64,000 nt of DNA, taken from assembly GCA_037157565.1 (NCBI GenBank), contig JAZHRO010000002.1, forward strand, positions 35,422,501 through 35,486,500. Direction: 5' to 3'. The notes under the pieces are model-generated. The model searched no databases. It was given only the letters and a program-made list of their open reading frames with translations, and was not told the DNA's origin. Shown piece by piece: positions 33,917-44,774 of this stretch. Positions within the stretch are counted from its first letter, which is position 1. Each line of letters starts with the position of its first letter. The position numbers and the translations under genes are program-made. Source of the stretch: Thalassia testudinum (taxonomy: Eukaryota; Streptophyta; Magnoliopsida; Alismatales; Hydrocharitaceae).

Positions 33917-34910
33917 GGAGCAACCTAGGCTGCCTATGCGCATGCACGCACCACCGCACACGCATAGCAGCACGGGCGCATGCGCGCATGGAGACACGCA
34001 CGCGCAAGCGCAGTAGCGCACATAGTAGCGCAGCGCGTGCGCGGAGGCAACGGTAGCAGCGATGTGTATCGGGCGTGCGTGCGCGACAAGGATGCGTACA
34101 GCACGCGCCAGCGGTGCGACAACAAGGGCACGTGAGCAGGATCTTCAGCGACGTTTGCAGCGGATCTTCAATGACATTTATGACCGTCACTAAATGTCCT
34201 ATATATGAATTTGATTCTTTCCCCCACTATAAAAGGACCCCTACCCCTCCCATTTTTCTTCATCTCTTTCTTTCTTCCTCTCACCACCTCCAAGGCTTTA
34301 AAGAGAGCTTGTCCTAAGATCGGGATGCTCCTCTAGAGTAGAAAACCAAATATTTTTCCCTCCCCTCATCCCCATTGGTGGAGCATCCCGTGGTTGTCTT
34401 CTTACCTCCCTTCGGGAAGAAGATCCTCGTCGCGACGCTGTCCTGCCCTGCCCTCCATCCTCCTGCTCCATCCTCGTTCGTCCCACTCCTCACCACCTTC
34501 CTTCAGGTGACGTCAGAGCGAGTCGTCCTCCAAGCGACTGTCGAGGGGGATTTCTCTCACCTCTTTCTATCTTTCTTTCACTTTCGTAGTGTAAATTTTC
34601 CGCTTTTGTAGTTGTAACAAACAATTCTTTATAAATAGATGATTGTTTCTCTCTTGCTCTCTTTCTCCCTCTTTCTCAAATTTTTGCAAGTAGATTAGCT
34701 AGAATTCATTGACCTGATCTCTTGCTTGCTAAAAATAGCAAAAAAATTAGAAAAGATAAAAATGACCAAAAACAAATAAAAGCAAAGCGTGGATTTTTAT
34801 AAAACCAAACGTTTGCCTCCCTGTATTCGACCCGGGACTCACTTTTTGAGTTTCGATTATAAATTTTATTCGATAGATGCATTTTGCGAGCTACGACGAT
34901 GTGTCCGACA
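33917..34910 (+). repeat. C-family LTR, second part
   Basis: Continues the LTR interrupted at 20119. It holds a purine/pyrimidine-alternating GC-rich U3 (CGCGCATGC-type), a TATA box CTATAAAAGG at 34227, and the U5 block CCTCCCTGTATTCGACCC near 34818. It ends GTGTCCGACA. No primer binding site follows. LTR length without element B is about 1.46 kb. Confidence 0.75.
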
Positions 34911-36084
34911 AACCCCTAATTTTAATTCACGAAACATGCCCTCATCAATCATAAACTTGGGCAAATCAAGAATGATCAACCCCTGCTTTGGACCCCCGAT
35001 GAAGAATCCAACTGGGAGGAGGACTTAGAATCTCAATTATTCTGGAATAGGACTAAACATAAAATGGTGTCTCTTGAGGAATTGGATTCTGAAAAAGATA
35101 GAATAAAGGATCCACCTAAGAACCTAAACCCCAGTACGGACTCTAATGCACATCCTCAACCATACCCTCCTAACCCTGATTTGAATGCTAAGGAGGAAAT
35201 CCAAGGGAAGCCTAATGACACTCAGTCAATTCTTGATAGCCTTCAATTGGAGTTATATAGACAGAATCAAGAATTGATTGAGGGGAAACAAGCTATGATT
35301 GATATGTTCCAACAATTGGATAAAGAGGGTCAACAGAAAGTGATGAAAGAAATTTCATTCTTAGAGACAATGGAATAAGGCCCCGTGATAATTGATTGGA
35401 CCACACCTAGTTGCCCAAAACTAATGCTGTCCACTATCAACACTTCCCTAATGTTGGAAAGCATTGAGGATCCTTTGGAACACAAACAGGTAGAAAATGA
35501 GGAAGAATTTGAAAATTTGAATGATAATATTGGGGTAGATGTCTCAGAATTGAATGATAATATTTTAGCAATAGGGACATCAAGATTTGGGGATGGGGAA
35601 TTTGACTCTGAGCAATTTGATTGTGGAATACTTAAAGATCCCATCATGGATTTAAAGGAAAGACAACGGGAAGAATTGGAGCATGAAATGAATGATGAAA
35701 TTAGCTCCATCACAAGTTCTTCCATGATGATTGACTAATTTGGAAGAAATGAGCAAGATTTCAGGATCCAATGGCTATAAGGAATTAGACAAAGAAATCA
35801 TGATTGTGGATGGGGAGGATTTTCACTTTGACCCACCCAAATCAATCATGATTGATCAAACACATTCTTTTGTAGCTAACCCAAGTCTCAAAGGTGTTAA
35901 TGCAACCAATGTGGAGTTGGCTAAACCTTTACATTTCAAACTTCTAGAAGAGGAAGAGAACATTTTGTTGAAATCAAGTTTTTGGATAGACACTGAAATA
36001 ACCCCTCCTGAGGATAATAAAATCGAAGAAGGAAATGTTGACTGCAGGGGTCCTAAGTTGATCAAGCCACCAACCTCTTATTAG
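34911..36084 (+). pseudogene. C2 internal ORF remnants, unknown acidic protein
   Basis: The frame is open from about 34926 (KHALINHKLGQIKNDQPLLW) through an ATG at 35064 to a stop at 35376, continues in the same frame to 35738, then shifts and runs to 36084. The product is rich in Glu, Asp, Asn and Ile, with a possible helical stretch QLELYRQNQELIEGKQAM. I recognise no retroviral domain. It lies between two C-family LTRs where gag-pol would be, so it is an accessory or non-autonomous-element ORF that has lost its 5' end. It is not gag, protease or RT as far as I can read. Confidence 0.5.
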
Positions 36085-37767
36085 GACCCCTATGACCTTT
36101 ATGACTTAGACTAGGGAGGAATAAAAACCTTATGCTTCATCATCACCTCGAACCTAATTTTATAAGGACAAGAGCTGCTTATTTTGACAATCTAAATGTC
36201 CGACATTATAGATTAGGGTTACATCCATCCAAGCAAACTTATGGTCCGCAGGCCCAAGGAAAAGAGACGATTGGACCAAGGCATGCATGACCAAAGAATT
36301 TCTGAGTTCCCATCCCTTAGGGATGGGACTTCACCATAATCTAGTCCGCATCTGCAAACTTCTGACTCTGGGTCTAGCTGATTATGTCTTTCCCTTCTTG
36401 ACTCAGACCATTCAACTGATTGATCCTGGCACTAAACTCAGTGATTGATCTTGGCACTAACTCAGGGGTTTCAAGCTGACCGAATACATGACTACAACTT
36501 AGGTGATTTCTTTCATTGCCCTCTTTCATACATTTAATTTCCAATTAGGACATTGTCCAAGATAGGTATGGGGGGGTGGTAATTCTCATGATCTGAGTAC
36601 AAAATTGTTAGCTTGAATTAATTTCTATTTCTTTCTATACATAAAAAAAAATTATTAGGAAAAGAAAACTTAAGTATTAGGAGCTTGTCAACTTGAGGAA
36701 ATGATACGTTAGGGACCTAAACGTTTGGACTCTTCAGGTCTTTGAACTTAATCAGTCCAGGTGTCCACTAAAATGTGGACTTGGTCTCGAGTCCTCGCCA
36801 CCATAATTTATATTAATTTAGTCAATAAAGTAGGGTGATAAGTATACAACTTATTAACCTGCCCTCTGATTTAGGAGAATTTTTACTCTAAGCATCTACA
36901 CACGTTTTGCACTGACTCACTCATCGGTAGTTTTGATGGAAATTGGGTAGCTAATAAACCTTCTAGGGTGGTATGGCTGGCAAGCTGTCATGGGTAACAG
37001 CCTATTGGCCGGTTATCCAGAGCTAAGCCACAAGACCATTCTCTTTGACTATTGCCTTTAGGTAAATCTTAGATCAGGAAAGTCGCCTACTTAAAACAAA
37101 AGAGGAAATAGGAAAATAGAAAAGGAGAAAAGAAAAAAAAGAAATAAGCCACACTTCATCGCACGAGTATGGCTGGCAAGTTGTCGTGGGTAACACCCCA
37201 TTGATCGGTTGTCCAGATCACAACTTATAAACTACACAAGAATTCCAAAACACTTAAGGAAGAACGGGGAAGTAGCATAATCTAGGGAGATATACACTGG
37301 GTTTGCCCATGTGTTGAACCCACAAAAATAAAAACTAAGGAGAAAACTACCGGTCAGATAGATACATCTTTAGGCAACATTTTCTCTTTTGGGTCACCTA
37401 GGGGCGTAGAAACTCGAAGTCCATTTTAATTGCCGTTGAGTGAGTCTATCACTTTCATAATAAAATGCTTAGTACTTAGAGTCCTTTTCGAGTCTTGGGT
37501 GGGTTGGGTAGCCGTAAAAAGTTATCCCAAAATCCTCAACTCCAAAAATCCAAAAAAAATTAGAAAAGATAAAAAAGAAAAAAAAAATATAGTTGCTTCT
37601 ATATAGAATAAGAGAAGGACTTGGGTAGTCTACATTTTGGCATGCAATCTGGGCACTGTTGAGTCTCTGCGAGTTAGGTTCTTAGTAGAAATTTCCTCCT
37701 GATGACAAGCAACTTCTACCTAAGCGATCGATTCCTAATTCTAGTTATAAAAAGCATTTAGGTTAAA
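36085..37767 (+). other. C2 post-ORF region with polypurine-like block and repeats
   Basis: No gene. The internal polypurine-like block TTAGGACATTGTCCAAGATA then GGTATGGGGGGGTGG is at 36547-36580. Two 53-bp repeats (36970-37022, 37166-37217) carry GTATGGCTGGCAAG and a GGTTATCC or GGTTGTCC end. Order and spacing repeat those of C1. Confidence 0.65.
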
Positions 37768-37804
37768 TTTAGCTAGGAACTAGCAAAAGATAGACATGGA
37801 GGTA
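37768..37804 (+). other. Stem-loop plus 3' polypurine tract of C2
   Basis: TTTAGCTA, loop GGAAC, TAGCAAAA (one mismatch in the 8-bp stem), then GATAGACATGGAGGTA and the LTR start TGATAAAT at 37805. Confidence 0.7.
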
Positions 37805-39050
37805 TGATAAATATATATTCATTCATGATAAAATGCCTACTTATGTTAATCCCTAAGCTTAACATTGCATTTAACATTGTGAATAATACATAACATTCAT
37901 CATATTGCATTTAGGATAGTCACTATAAATTACATAATAATGTGTATATTATTGTGGTCAGGAGACAGGGTGATATATTTTGGGGCTTCAAATGAAGGAT
38001 CCAACCATACGAATGGATCCGGATCGACGATCGCAGCCCAACGACGTGAAAGTCGATCTAATCCGACATTTATAGCATCCCCAACAAGCACTGGAAGATC
38101 GATGACCTAGATGGCGCCACGTGGCGCCATCCAGGCCCTCTTCCCTCCATCACACCACACACTCCATCTTTGCCATCCATTCATCATCCAACAACTGGAG
38201 GGGCGTGTGCGAGGAATTCTCCCCACAACAATCCAATAGCGTGGCACAGTGGTCGTAAAGGCTGCTCTCAAAGAGAGGGCGCATGTTCAAATCTTGCCAC
38301 CCCCTCAAATGTGTAATTGGGCAGTGGAGTGCACACATAGCATGCACACGCACGCGCGCGGAGCAGCAATGCAGCGCATAGCACATGTGCGCACGACGCA
38401 TCGCGTTGGGTGCGCGGGCTAGCAGTGCGTGCATTGAAGGCAGCGGGTGCGGGTGCAAGGGTGGGGGCTTTGGCGACATATGCGGTGGGTCTTCAGCGAC
38501 ACTTTGAATGTCGCTGTTGACCCAAGGATGAATTTTAGCCCTTTCCTCAACTATAAAAAGGGACCTACCCCTCCCATTTGCACGAATCATCTACCTAAGC
38601 AACTCCACCACTCCTTAGAGCTCCAAGCAAGGTTGTGAAGGTGCCGAGCTGCCGACGGAAGCTCCTCCACCACCGTGGCTACCTCGACGCTTTTTTCTTC
38701 CTTATTCTTAGTTTTATTTTCTTTGGATAGTGTAGTTCATTTCTTTCATTTAAGCATTGATGTACATATTGTTGAACACTACATTTATAGTCAATAGTGT
38801 AAATATTTGATATATTGCTCTTATATCTCTATTATGATTCTCTAACCCTATCTCCCTCTCTCTCTCTCTCTCCCTATCCCTCTTTTTCTTTCTCGTTCTC
38901 TCTTTCGCAAACGAATCAAATGACGAATTTTTCTGACACCAAAGCAAGTATTTGATCCGATTTCATACCTCCCTATGTTTGACACTTAGACTCACGTCCG
39001 ATTCTTATTAAAATTGACGTCGTAAAACGTGCTACAACGAACGATTTACA
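37805..39050 (+). repeat. C-family LTR (1246 bp)
   Basis: Starts TGATAAATAT and ends ACGATTTACA. It aligns block by block with 19656-20119/33917-34910 but is clearly diverged. TATA box CTATAAAAAG at 38551, TC microsatellite near 38850, U5 block CCTCCCTATGTTTGAC at 38968. Target duplication not identified. Confidence 0.75.
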
Positions 39051-39069
39051 CAAATGCATTTCACTACAG

Positions 39070-39700
39070 TCAATCACCAAGCACGGTGGATATGAGAAAT
39101 TATCATTGACACAAGAGGATGCTCGTTACGAGTTGAAGAAGTTGGGGAAGTTGCGCCTAGCAAATGGTGATGCCAATGCAATTTAAGAATACTTCTGTAA
39201 TATGAAAAGGATGAATGACAACTTCTTCTACTTACTTGACCTTGATGATTAGGGTGTGTGAGAAACTTATTCTCGGCTGACTCAACATCTTGAATTGCAT
39301 ACAAGTTCTTCAGTGAAGTTGTGTCATTCGACACAACGTACTTGACTAATAAATATGATATGTCGTTTGCTCCATTTGTGGGGATAAACAACCATGGACA
39401 ATCGGTTCTATTTGGGTGTGCACTACTTTGTGAAGAGACAACATAAAACTTCGTTTTGTTATTTAAAACATATGGCTATCGTGCATAAATGGAATTCCTA
39501 TACTAGGTATCATCACTGATCAATTGTAAGCAATAGTGAGGCGGACTTTATTGCTTTCCCTAGAAGTCAACAACGTCTTTGCTTGTGGCATATAATGTTC
39601 AAGCTACCTCATCATTTTGGTAATGACCACCGCACAAGAGATTCCTTCATATGCATTATACATGGGTCTTTGACAAGTAAAAGGCACTCGTGCCATCAAC
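39070..39700 (+). pseudogene. FAR1/FHY3-type (MULE) transposase-like pseudogene fragment
   Basis: Translating across stops and at least one frameshift gives GYEKLSLTQEDARYELKKLG, then GDANAI*EYFCNMKRMNDNFFY, then VVSFDTTYLTNKYDMSFAPF, VGINNHGQSVLFGCALLCEE and further on a degraded DQ.KAI..A...FP then LCLWHIM. These are signature stretches of the FAR1/FHY3 family MULE-type DDE domain, with the DTTY catalytic Asp retained. Stops occur near 39184, 39250, 39286 and 39446. FAR1 and FHY3 are domesticated transposases acting as light-signalling transcription factors in plants; this copy is broken. Terminal inverted repeats were not found, so transposon or gene origin is open. Confidence 0.7.
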
Positions 39701-40149
39701 CATTCCCCTAAAATTTAGCAAATTACCGATGTGGGTAGGGTTGATGTGTACTTCAAACGCCCATTTGACCATGAAAATAAACATGTGCCAGGATATGGTA
39801 ATTTACAATGTTACATTTGCCAAAATTATCAAGGATAAGGAAAAGTCATATGGAAACAAATACCTAGCTATTAACTGATACATATAAAGACAAAAAGGAA
39901 AGAACATAACCATAAAAAATGATAAGGCATCGATTATGATAGTGTCCATACTTACATAGCAAAATATAAGATAGCGACATATCTACCACTAACGGTTAAT
40001 TGAAGCAAAAAAACTTAACAATGAGAAGGATAACATAGATGATGTTCACTATCCTTCTTTAATGATAATAGACGTAACCAGAAATAAACATGGTTCTAGC
40101 TTAAGCCATATTGAACTAAAATCTCTTAAGCCATATTGAACTAAAATCT
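39701..40149. other. No feature recognised
   Basis: AT-rich sequence. A 21-base unit ending CTAAAATCTCT is repeated near 40100-40150. No ORF with a recognisable family. Confidence 0.4.
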
Positions 40150-40599
40150 CTAACACAGGATCTTGGAGCCATAGTCGTGGTATGTAGTGATCAACTCAAT
40201 CATCTTCCGACGAAATTCCTTTTTCTCATCTCTAAGGTCCTCAATCAAGGCATCCTTCACCACGATAGCTGTATTTAGATCATCAAACTCAGTTTCTAAT
40301 TTCTTGTTTTCATTCTTAAGCCTCTCTATTTCATGGAATAGAAAGTACACGAGCTCTCTCATGCAAAGCTGACGTGAACCAACGGAATTTGTAGAAAGCA
40401 CAAATCTAACCCATATGCTAATTTGAAACTTACATCCTTTCTTTGGGTCAGTATGTGAAAAGAGAAGGCGATTACAATTTGAAAATCGAGAAAATATGAA
40501 ATTTGGAGCACGAATATTTATCGGAACTATATTAGTGCACACGAGGTGAACTCGTGTAAGTGGAGGAGAATTCCCATTGTCACCATGCCTATCATCCAT
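40150..40599 (-). CDS. Possible small protein with C-terminal coiled coil, unknown
   Basis: A 149-codon frame, MDDRHGDNGNSPPLTR to YGSKILC. The C-terminal 60 residues (HEIERLKNENKKLETEFDDL...) are a convincing heptad-like coiled coil. The middle, TDPKKGCKFQISIWV, weakly resembles the tail of a plant GRF-type zinc finger followed by a coiled coil, a combination common in transposon-rich plant genomes, but the expected cysteines are not clear. It could be a remnant with an unseen intron. No promoter or partner gene is evident. Confidence 0.3.
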   Translation of the reverse strand: MDDRHGDNGNSPPLTRVHLVCTNIVPINIRAPNFIFSRFSNCNRLLFSHTDPKKGCKFQISIWVRFVLSTNSVGSRQLCMRELVYFLFHEIERLKNENKKLETEFDDLNTAIVVKDALIEDLRDEKKEFRRKMIELITTYHDYGSKILC

Positions 40600-41535
40600 G
40601 CTTAGCTTGGCAACACAATTGTAGGTACAGTAGATTGGATCATCGTTAACATAACCACTATGAAAATCATCCCTTGCAAACCTTCACTCTAACAAGGATC
40701 AAATAGCCATAAAAATTTAACCTTTGCATGATTGAGAATTCTTGTGTAGTGTATAGGAGATGCCCTTTGATCAGTGCTTCGGAATGTAGGTGCGAAGTCT
40801 GCCCAAATCCAGTTACATCGAGTTGTGCGGTGTTGTGTGCAATGTGCGGTTATGTGTGCCCCACCCGGAGAGTGTGGTTATGTAGGCAATGTTTCTTGGA
40901 AACGAAGCTACGGTGTGTGCTCCAGCAGAGGACCTTCCATGTGCGGTGGACGAAAACGGGGAAAATGATTGAGGACAGCCTCAGTGTTGTGTGAGAGCGA
41001 CGATAAGTGACTTTCATGTGCGATAATATGTACGCAGAACTACGTGTGCACTAGTGTGTGCCATATGGTACGCATAGGTCGATATGCGGTTACGAATGCC
41101 CCCTATCCCTCATTGGGTGGTCGTTTGTGCCGTCAATGTATGGAACGTACCTTCGACCTCCGAACGATGTGTGCCATCTTAATGCTCCCCTCCACGCGCG
41201 GCGCCCTCTGTGTGATCGGTGCTATAAGGTGTGCTCGAGTAGGTGAGTTTACCTATGCATCGGACGAGAGTCGTGCAGAGGATTGTGGGCAGGTCCAACG
41301 GTGGCAAAAAGGGATTTGGGAGCGAAGATGAGGGATTTTTACAGTGTCATGTGCATCGAAAAGTACGTAATATCAACCTCATATATCCTAATGCTTAGCC
41401 GTAAATAGACCGAGCATACACATGCACTTACATCCCATCCGCAACATCATCATCACGGACTTGATTGTTAAATTATGTGTCTACCTCGAAAACATACTTA
41501 CCCTGAATGGACTCCCTCTCCGTATTGATAATATA
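40600..41535. other. No gene recognised; GTGTG/GTGCG-rich segment
   Basis: From about 40770 to 41290 the sequence is unusually rich in GTGTGC and TGTGCG words against an AT-rich background. Short overlapping ORFs here look compositional. Origin unknown. Confidence 0.35.
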
Positions 41536-41551
41536 ATATATATAACCTTTT

Positions 41552-41711
41552 ACCCATGAGGGGGTAACTCAGTCGATGGCAGGCCCGCACTGACTTTGAT
41601 AGTGTGGGAGTCGTGGATTCGAGTTCGCCCTTGCCTTACCTGGTGTGGTGATTGCGGGAGACATCTCACTCCTAAGTTGTCATGAAATGGTACCCATGAT
41701 CCTGGGTTATA

Positions 41712-41735
<24 letters not shown>
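41552..41735 (+). mobile_element. tRNA-derived SINE with target site duplications
   Basis: An A-box-like TAACTCAGTCGATGG at 41565 and a B-box-like GATTCGAGTTC at about 41615 are spaced as in a tRNA-type pol III promoter. A 110-bp unrelated body and an A-run (41713-41730) follow. ATATATAACCTTTT occurs just before (ending 41551) and just after (ending 41751), consistent with a target duplication of about 14-16 bp, partly simple sequence. The tRNA part cannot fold as a complete tRNA gene. Confidence 0.75.
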
Positions 41736-41744
<9 letters not shown>

Positions 41745-41918
41745 ACCTTTTTCTTCGTTGCGACTATTCACTGCAGCCTCACTCCCCTCTATTGATCTTG
41801 CAAACAATATTATCAAAAATGTATCTAGGTGAGTTGCTTACCACTTAGAATGAATATTGTAAGGGGATGCTCCTATTCTGGTCAGCTTGGTCTTAAGTAA
41901 AAAAATTTACCTGTTACT

Positions 41919-41919
41919 C

Positions 41920-41952
<33 letters not shown>

Positions 41953-41956
41953 TATG
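41919..41956. repeat. AT microsatellite
   Basis: Run of (AT)n with one ACAT break. Confidence 0.9.
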
Positions 41957-42316
41957 ACCATTAATTAAATACCGCCATAACTGTATTAAAGAATCCCTGG
42001 ATTCATGTCTTGCAAGCAATGAATGCCCAGTGCAAAGACTATGATAACTTATAAATTAATACGCCACACACGTTTTAAGTAATTTATTTCCGCCAAGAAA
42101 AGACCTGTCGGCATGTTTAGATTAATGGCACTACTAAGAGCAAGCGCCTGCCATTCTTCACCCTTCAGCAACTAACATGATCCAAGACGTGGGTGGGGAT
42201 GGAGAGGGAGAGAGAGGGAGAGAGCTACGGACAGCACTAATTGCGGACCAAACGCAAGACACCATCGATCTCAACACGGCCAGTACTTGATAACCACGAC
42301 CTGTCTTGCTGTTTGG

Positions 42317-42667
42317 TTAGTTGGCGGTACCACTGGGGCCATCGGGGAAGTTGAGGAGGAGGATCCTGTTGCACCGTGGGCACTTGGGGTCCTCCGACGA
42401 GAGCATCGCGTACGTGAGGCACTGCGGGCACCCGACGAGGAACATGGGCGGCGGCGGCGGGCTGCTGGAGAACCTCCACGCCCCCAGCTGTTCGGTCTCC
42501 GACCACAAGTGGGTGCCTGGCGGAGTCGTGGGGGAGGAGGAGGACGTCGACGACCGAGGCGGGGAGGTGTCCATGCTCACGTCGTTGCTTAAACGGGGTG
42601 GCGACAGCTTCAGCCTCAGCTCTAGCTTTGGGAACCTCCGGCTTCCGCGGCGGCTAAACATCGACAT
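42317..42667 (-). CDS. GIR1: GL2-INTERACTING REPRESSOR (GIR1/GIR2)-like protein, 116 aa
   Basis: MSMFSRRGSRRFPK is followed by the EAR-type repression motif LELRLKLSPP (residues 15-24), a Ser/Thr/Pro-rich middle, and the conserved C-terminal zinc-ribbon-like block FLVGCPQCLTYAMLSSEDPK then CPRC (cysteines 80, 83, 96 and 99). Length and layout match Arabidopsis GIR1/GIR2, which bind the homeodomain protein GLABRA2 and recruit TOPLESS-type co-repressors in epidermal and root-hair patterning; the exact role here is inferred. The open frame extends upstream through an (AT)n run giving Ile-Tyr repeats, but this is probably 5' untranslated, so I start at the MSMFSRR Met; the next Met, two codons on, is possible. 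Single exon, no lesions: the one clearly intact host gene here. Confidence 0.88.
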   Translation of the reverse strand: MSMFSRRGSRRFPKLELRLKLSPPRLSNDVSMDTSPPRSSTSSSSPTTPPGTHLWSETEQLGAWRFSSSPPPPPMFLVGCPQCLTYAMLSSEDPKCPRCNRILLLNFPDGPSGTAN

Positions 42668-42686
42668 CGATCGGTTTGAAAGATCT

Positions 42687-42742
<56 letters not shown>

Positions 42743-42850
42743 TGAGATTAGAGAGAGAGAGCAGATTGAGGAGGCGGAGGTGGTGTTGCTCGCAGCGTTG
42801 GTGATCGTTGGGAGGGTTGCGACCCTCATGGGCGTCGTTTATATATAGTT
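42668..42850 (-). promoter_or_regulatory. 5' UTR with AT microsatellite and TATA box of the GIR1-like gene
   Basis: An (AT)n run of about 50 bp at 42689-42741 and a GA run at 42748-42762 lie between the start codon and CTATATATAAA (42838-42848, minus strand), a good plant TATA box 170 bp upstream. Placing the transcript start about 30 bp after the box puts both microsatellites in the 5' UTR. Confidence 0.55.
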
Positions 42851-43290
42851 AATTAGTTGTATCGATCTCTGGTGGCAATTAATTAATTGATGATGAGTTA
42901 CTGGAGTTTTATATATATATATATATACACACATTTAATTGAATTCAATTTTTCTGTTAATGCTTCTAGCTACTTTATTACTACTTCCCTGTTGGTATAT
43001 TTATGTGGGGGTGTGGAAGACTGGAAGGGATTTAATGGAATTGAAAGAACACGGTCGTGCATGAGCGATCATCCATCCTGATGTAATTGAGGTTGCTGCA
43101 ATAACTGATGCAGTTAATTAAGGTTTCTCGAATTGGAAGAGACCACGCACGGCCGCGATTTATTGGTGCTCCTAAATTTAAGAGAGATATTGGGTCGATT
43201 GCATGGCATGTGGACGTCGATATGGTGAACTGCTCAGATGGTATCTTTTGTCTTGGTGGATGTGACCTCCCTTTCGGGGGTGGAGAGATG
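42851..43290 (-). promoter_or_regulatory. Upstream region of the GIR1-like gene
   Basis: AT-rich with another (AT)n run at 42908-42926. No other gene recognised. It is cut at 43290 by the hAT transposon. Confidence 0.4.
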
Positions 43291-44774
43291 TAGGGGTGTA
43301 TATGGGTTGGGCTTAATCTGAACATAATTTGAATCCAATTTGATTGAGTTGGGTTGGGTTGTGAGTTAGATTGGGTTGAATTGAGTTGTGATTTTTTCAC
43401 TCGGTTAAAAATGGGTTAGGTTAGATTTAAGGTCTAATAAATCCAACCCAACTCGTAACCTAATTCAATCCGTTTCTTAGTTATATAGATGTATGCATGT
43501 ATGAAATTATTCGTGCAAACTTAAAAAAAATTATCTCATTACAAACTTTAAAATTCTAACTAGAAACAAAGACACCCAACTTTCCCCACGCAACATGCCC
43601 CACGAAAAAAAATAAAAGATAAAAAATAAAAACCCACCCAACATGTCCCAACCAAAACGCCACTCTCGTTGAGCCGCTCACCATCGAGTTTCACTTTTGC
43701 AATGCAACCATCCAAAAGTGAAAAGCCTTAACCTTTCCACTTTCTAGCCTTCAGCCCCAGGTGTGTTGCTCACACTCGCAGGTCGAGCTTCCTCCCTTCG
43801 TCACCTTCGACTCCTGAGTTCCTCCATCGTCGTTCCAGGTTTCCAACTACCAGCCCGCCGCGATGCCCCCCACCAACCCCTTCGAGTCTCCAAGGCAAGT
43901 CGTAGCTTCGAAGCTTCCTCCTCGTCGTCACCGCTGCTCGAGCCTCAAAGTCGGCTCAACATCTCCTCCCTCCTCTCTTCCTCTTCTCTGCTGTCGTCGC
44001 CGCCACCACCACCCACAACCATTACCACACAGGCCATCTTTTCTGACCACCACCACCTACCAAGACATGGATGCAGTTGTGGCATCCTGAGTCCTCATGT
44101 TGGTTGTTTGAATTTTTTTTTTAATTATATACTGTATTCTCATATAGCGAGGTGCTAGTAATGTACATCTTGATTCTTTTGAGTTCGAACTTTTTCTTAA
44201 TAAATAAATCTACCCTTGTTTTAGAAAGAAATATAAAATATTATTTCAAAGGATATGGTATTTGGGGTTGGGGGCTAATTGTACACACCAAGTATGCTGT
44301 GCACTCATCCTATTTTCTACTCTAGAAGCATACACCTTAGTAATTTCAAAGGGTAGGAGCCTTGACATTTAATTTAGAAGTGAGTTATACGATGACAATT
44401 TAACTTTATGATATTTATGTCAGCTTCCGGAGTTTTTATCTACAATTGTTTTTTATTCTCAGTTACAACGCTCATAACCTGCCGTTCTTGGTTGTTTCCG
44501 TCTCAGTTAAAACCTCATAACTTGCCTCTTGTCTTACTTTTTCACATTCTTGAAACTTTTCTATTTTTTTCATGAAAAATACTTTGAGCTCTTGTTTTAT
44601 ATGGATATGTGTCTAGCTTTTATTCAGTGGAGTGCCATGTTATAGGAAGACTCATTTACTACCCAAAATGTCAATTTTGTTCAGCCAAATAATGCTTAAT
44701 TAAATTAAGTTACCAACTAGTTTCAATTTTAGAGATGAAAAAATAAAATCTTAATGACGAATTTATTTTTTTAG

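Noticed and set aside
41560..41630. tRNA gene
   Set aside because: A and B boxes are present but no complete cloverleaf or CCA-type acceptor pairing; the A-tail and target duplications mark a SINE.
42317..42829. 170-aa version of the GIR1-like protein
   Set aside because: The extra 54 residues are mostly translation of the (AT)n microsatellite (Ile-Tyr repeats); conserved family members begin near the SRR...LELKL segment.
43763..44158. Ser/Leu-rich ORFs near the hAT left end as a gene
   Set aside because: Low complexity in two frames, no domain; more likely the hAT 5' untranslated region.
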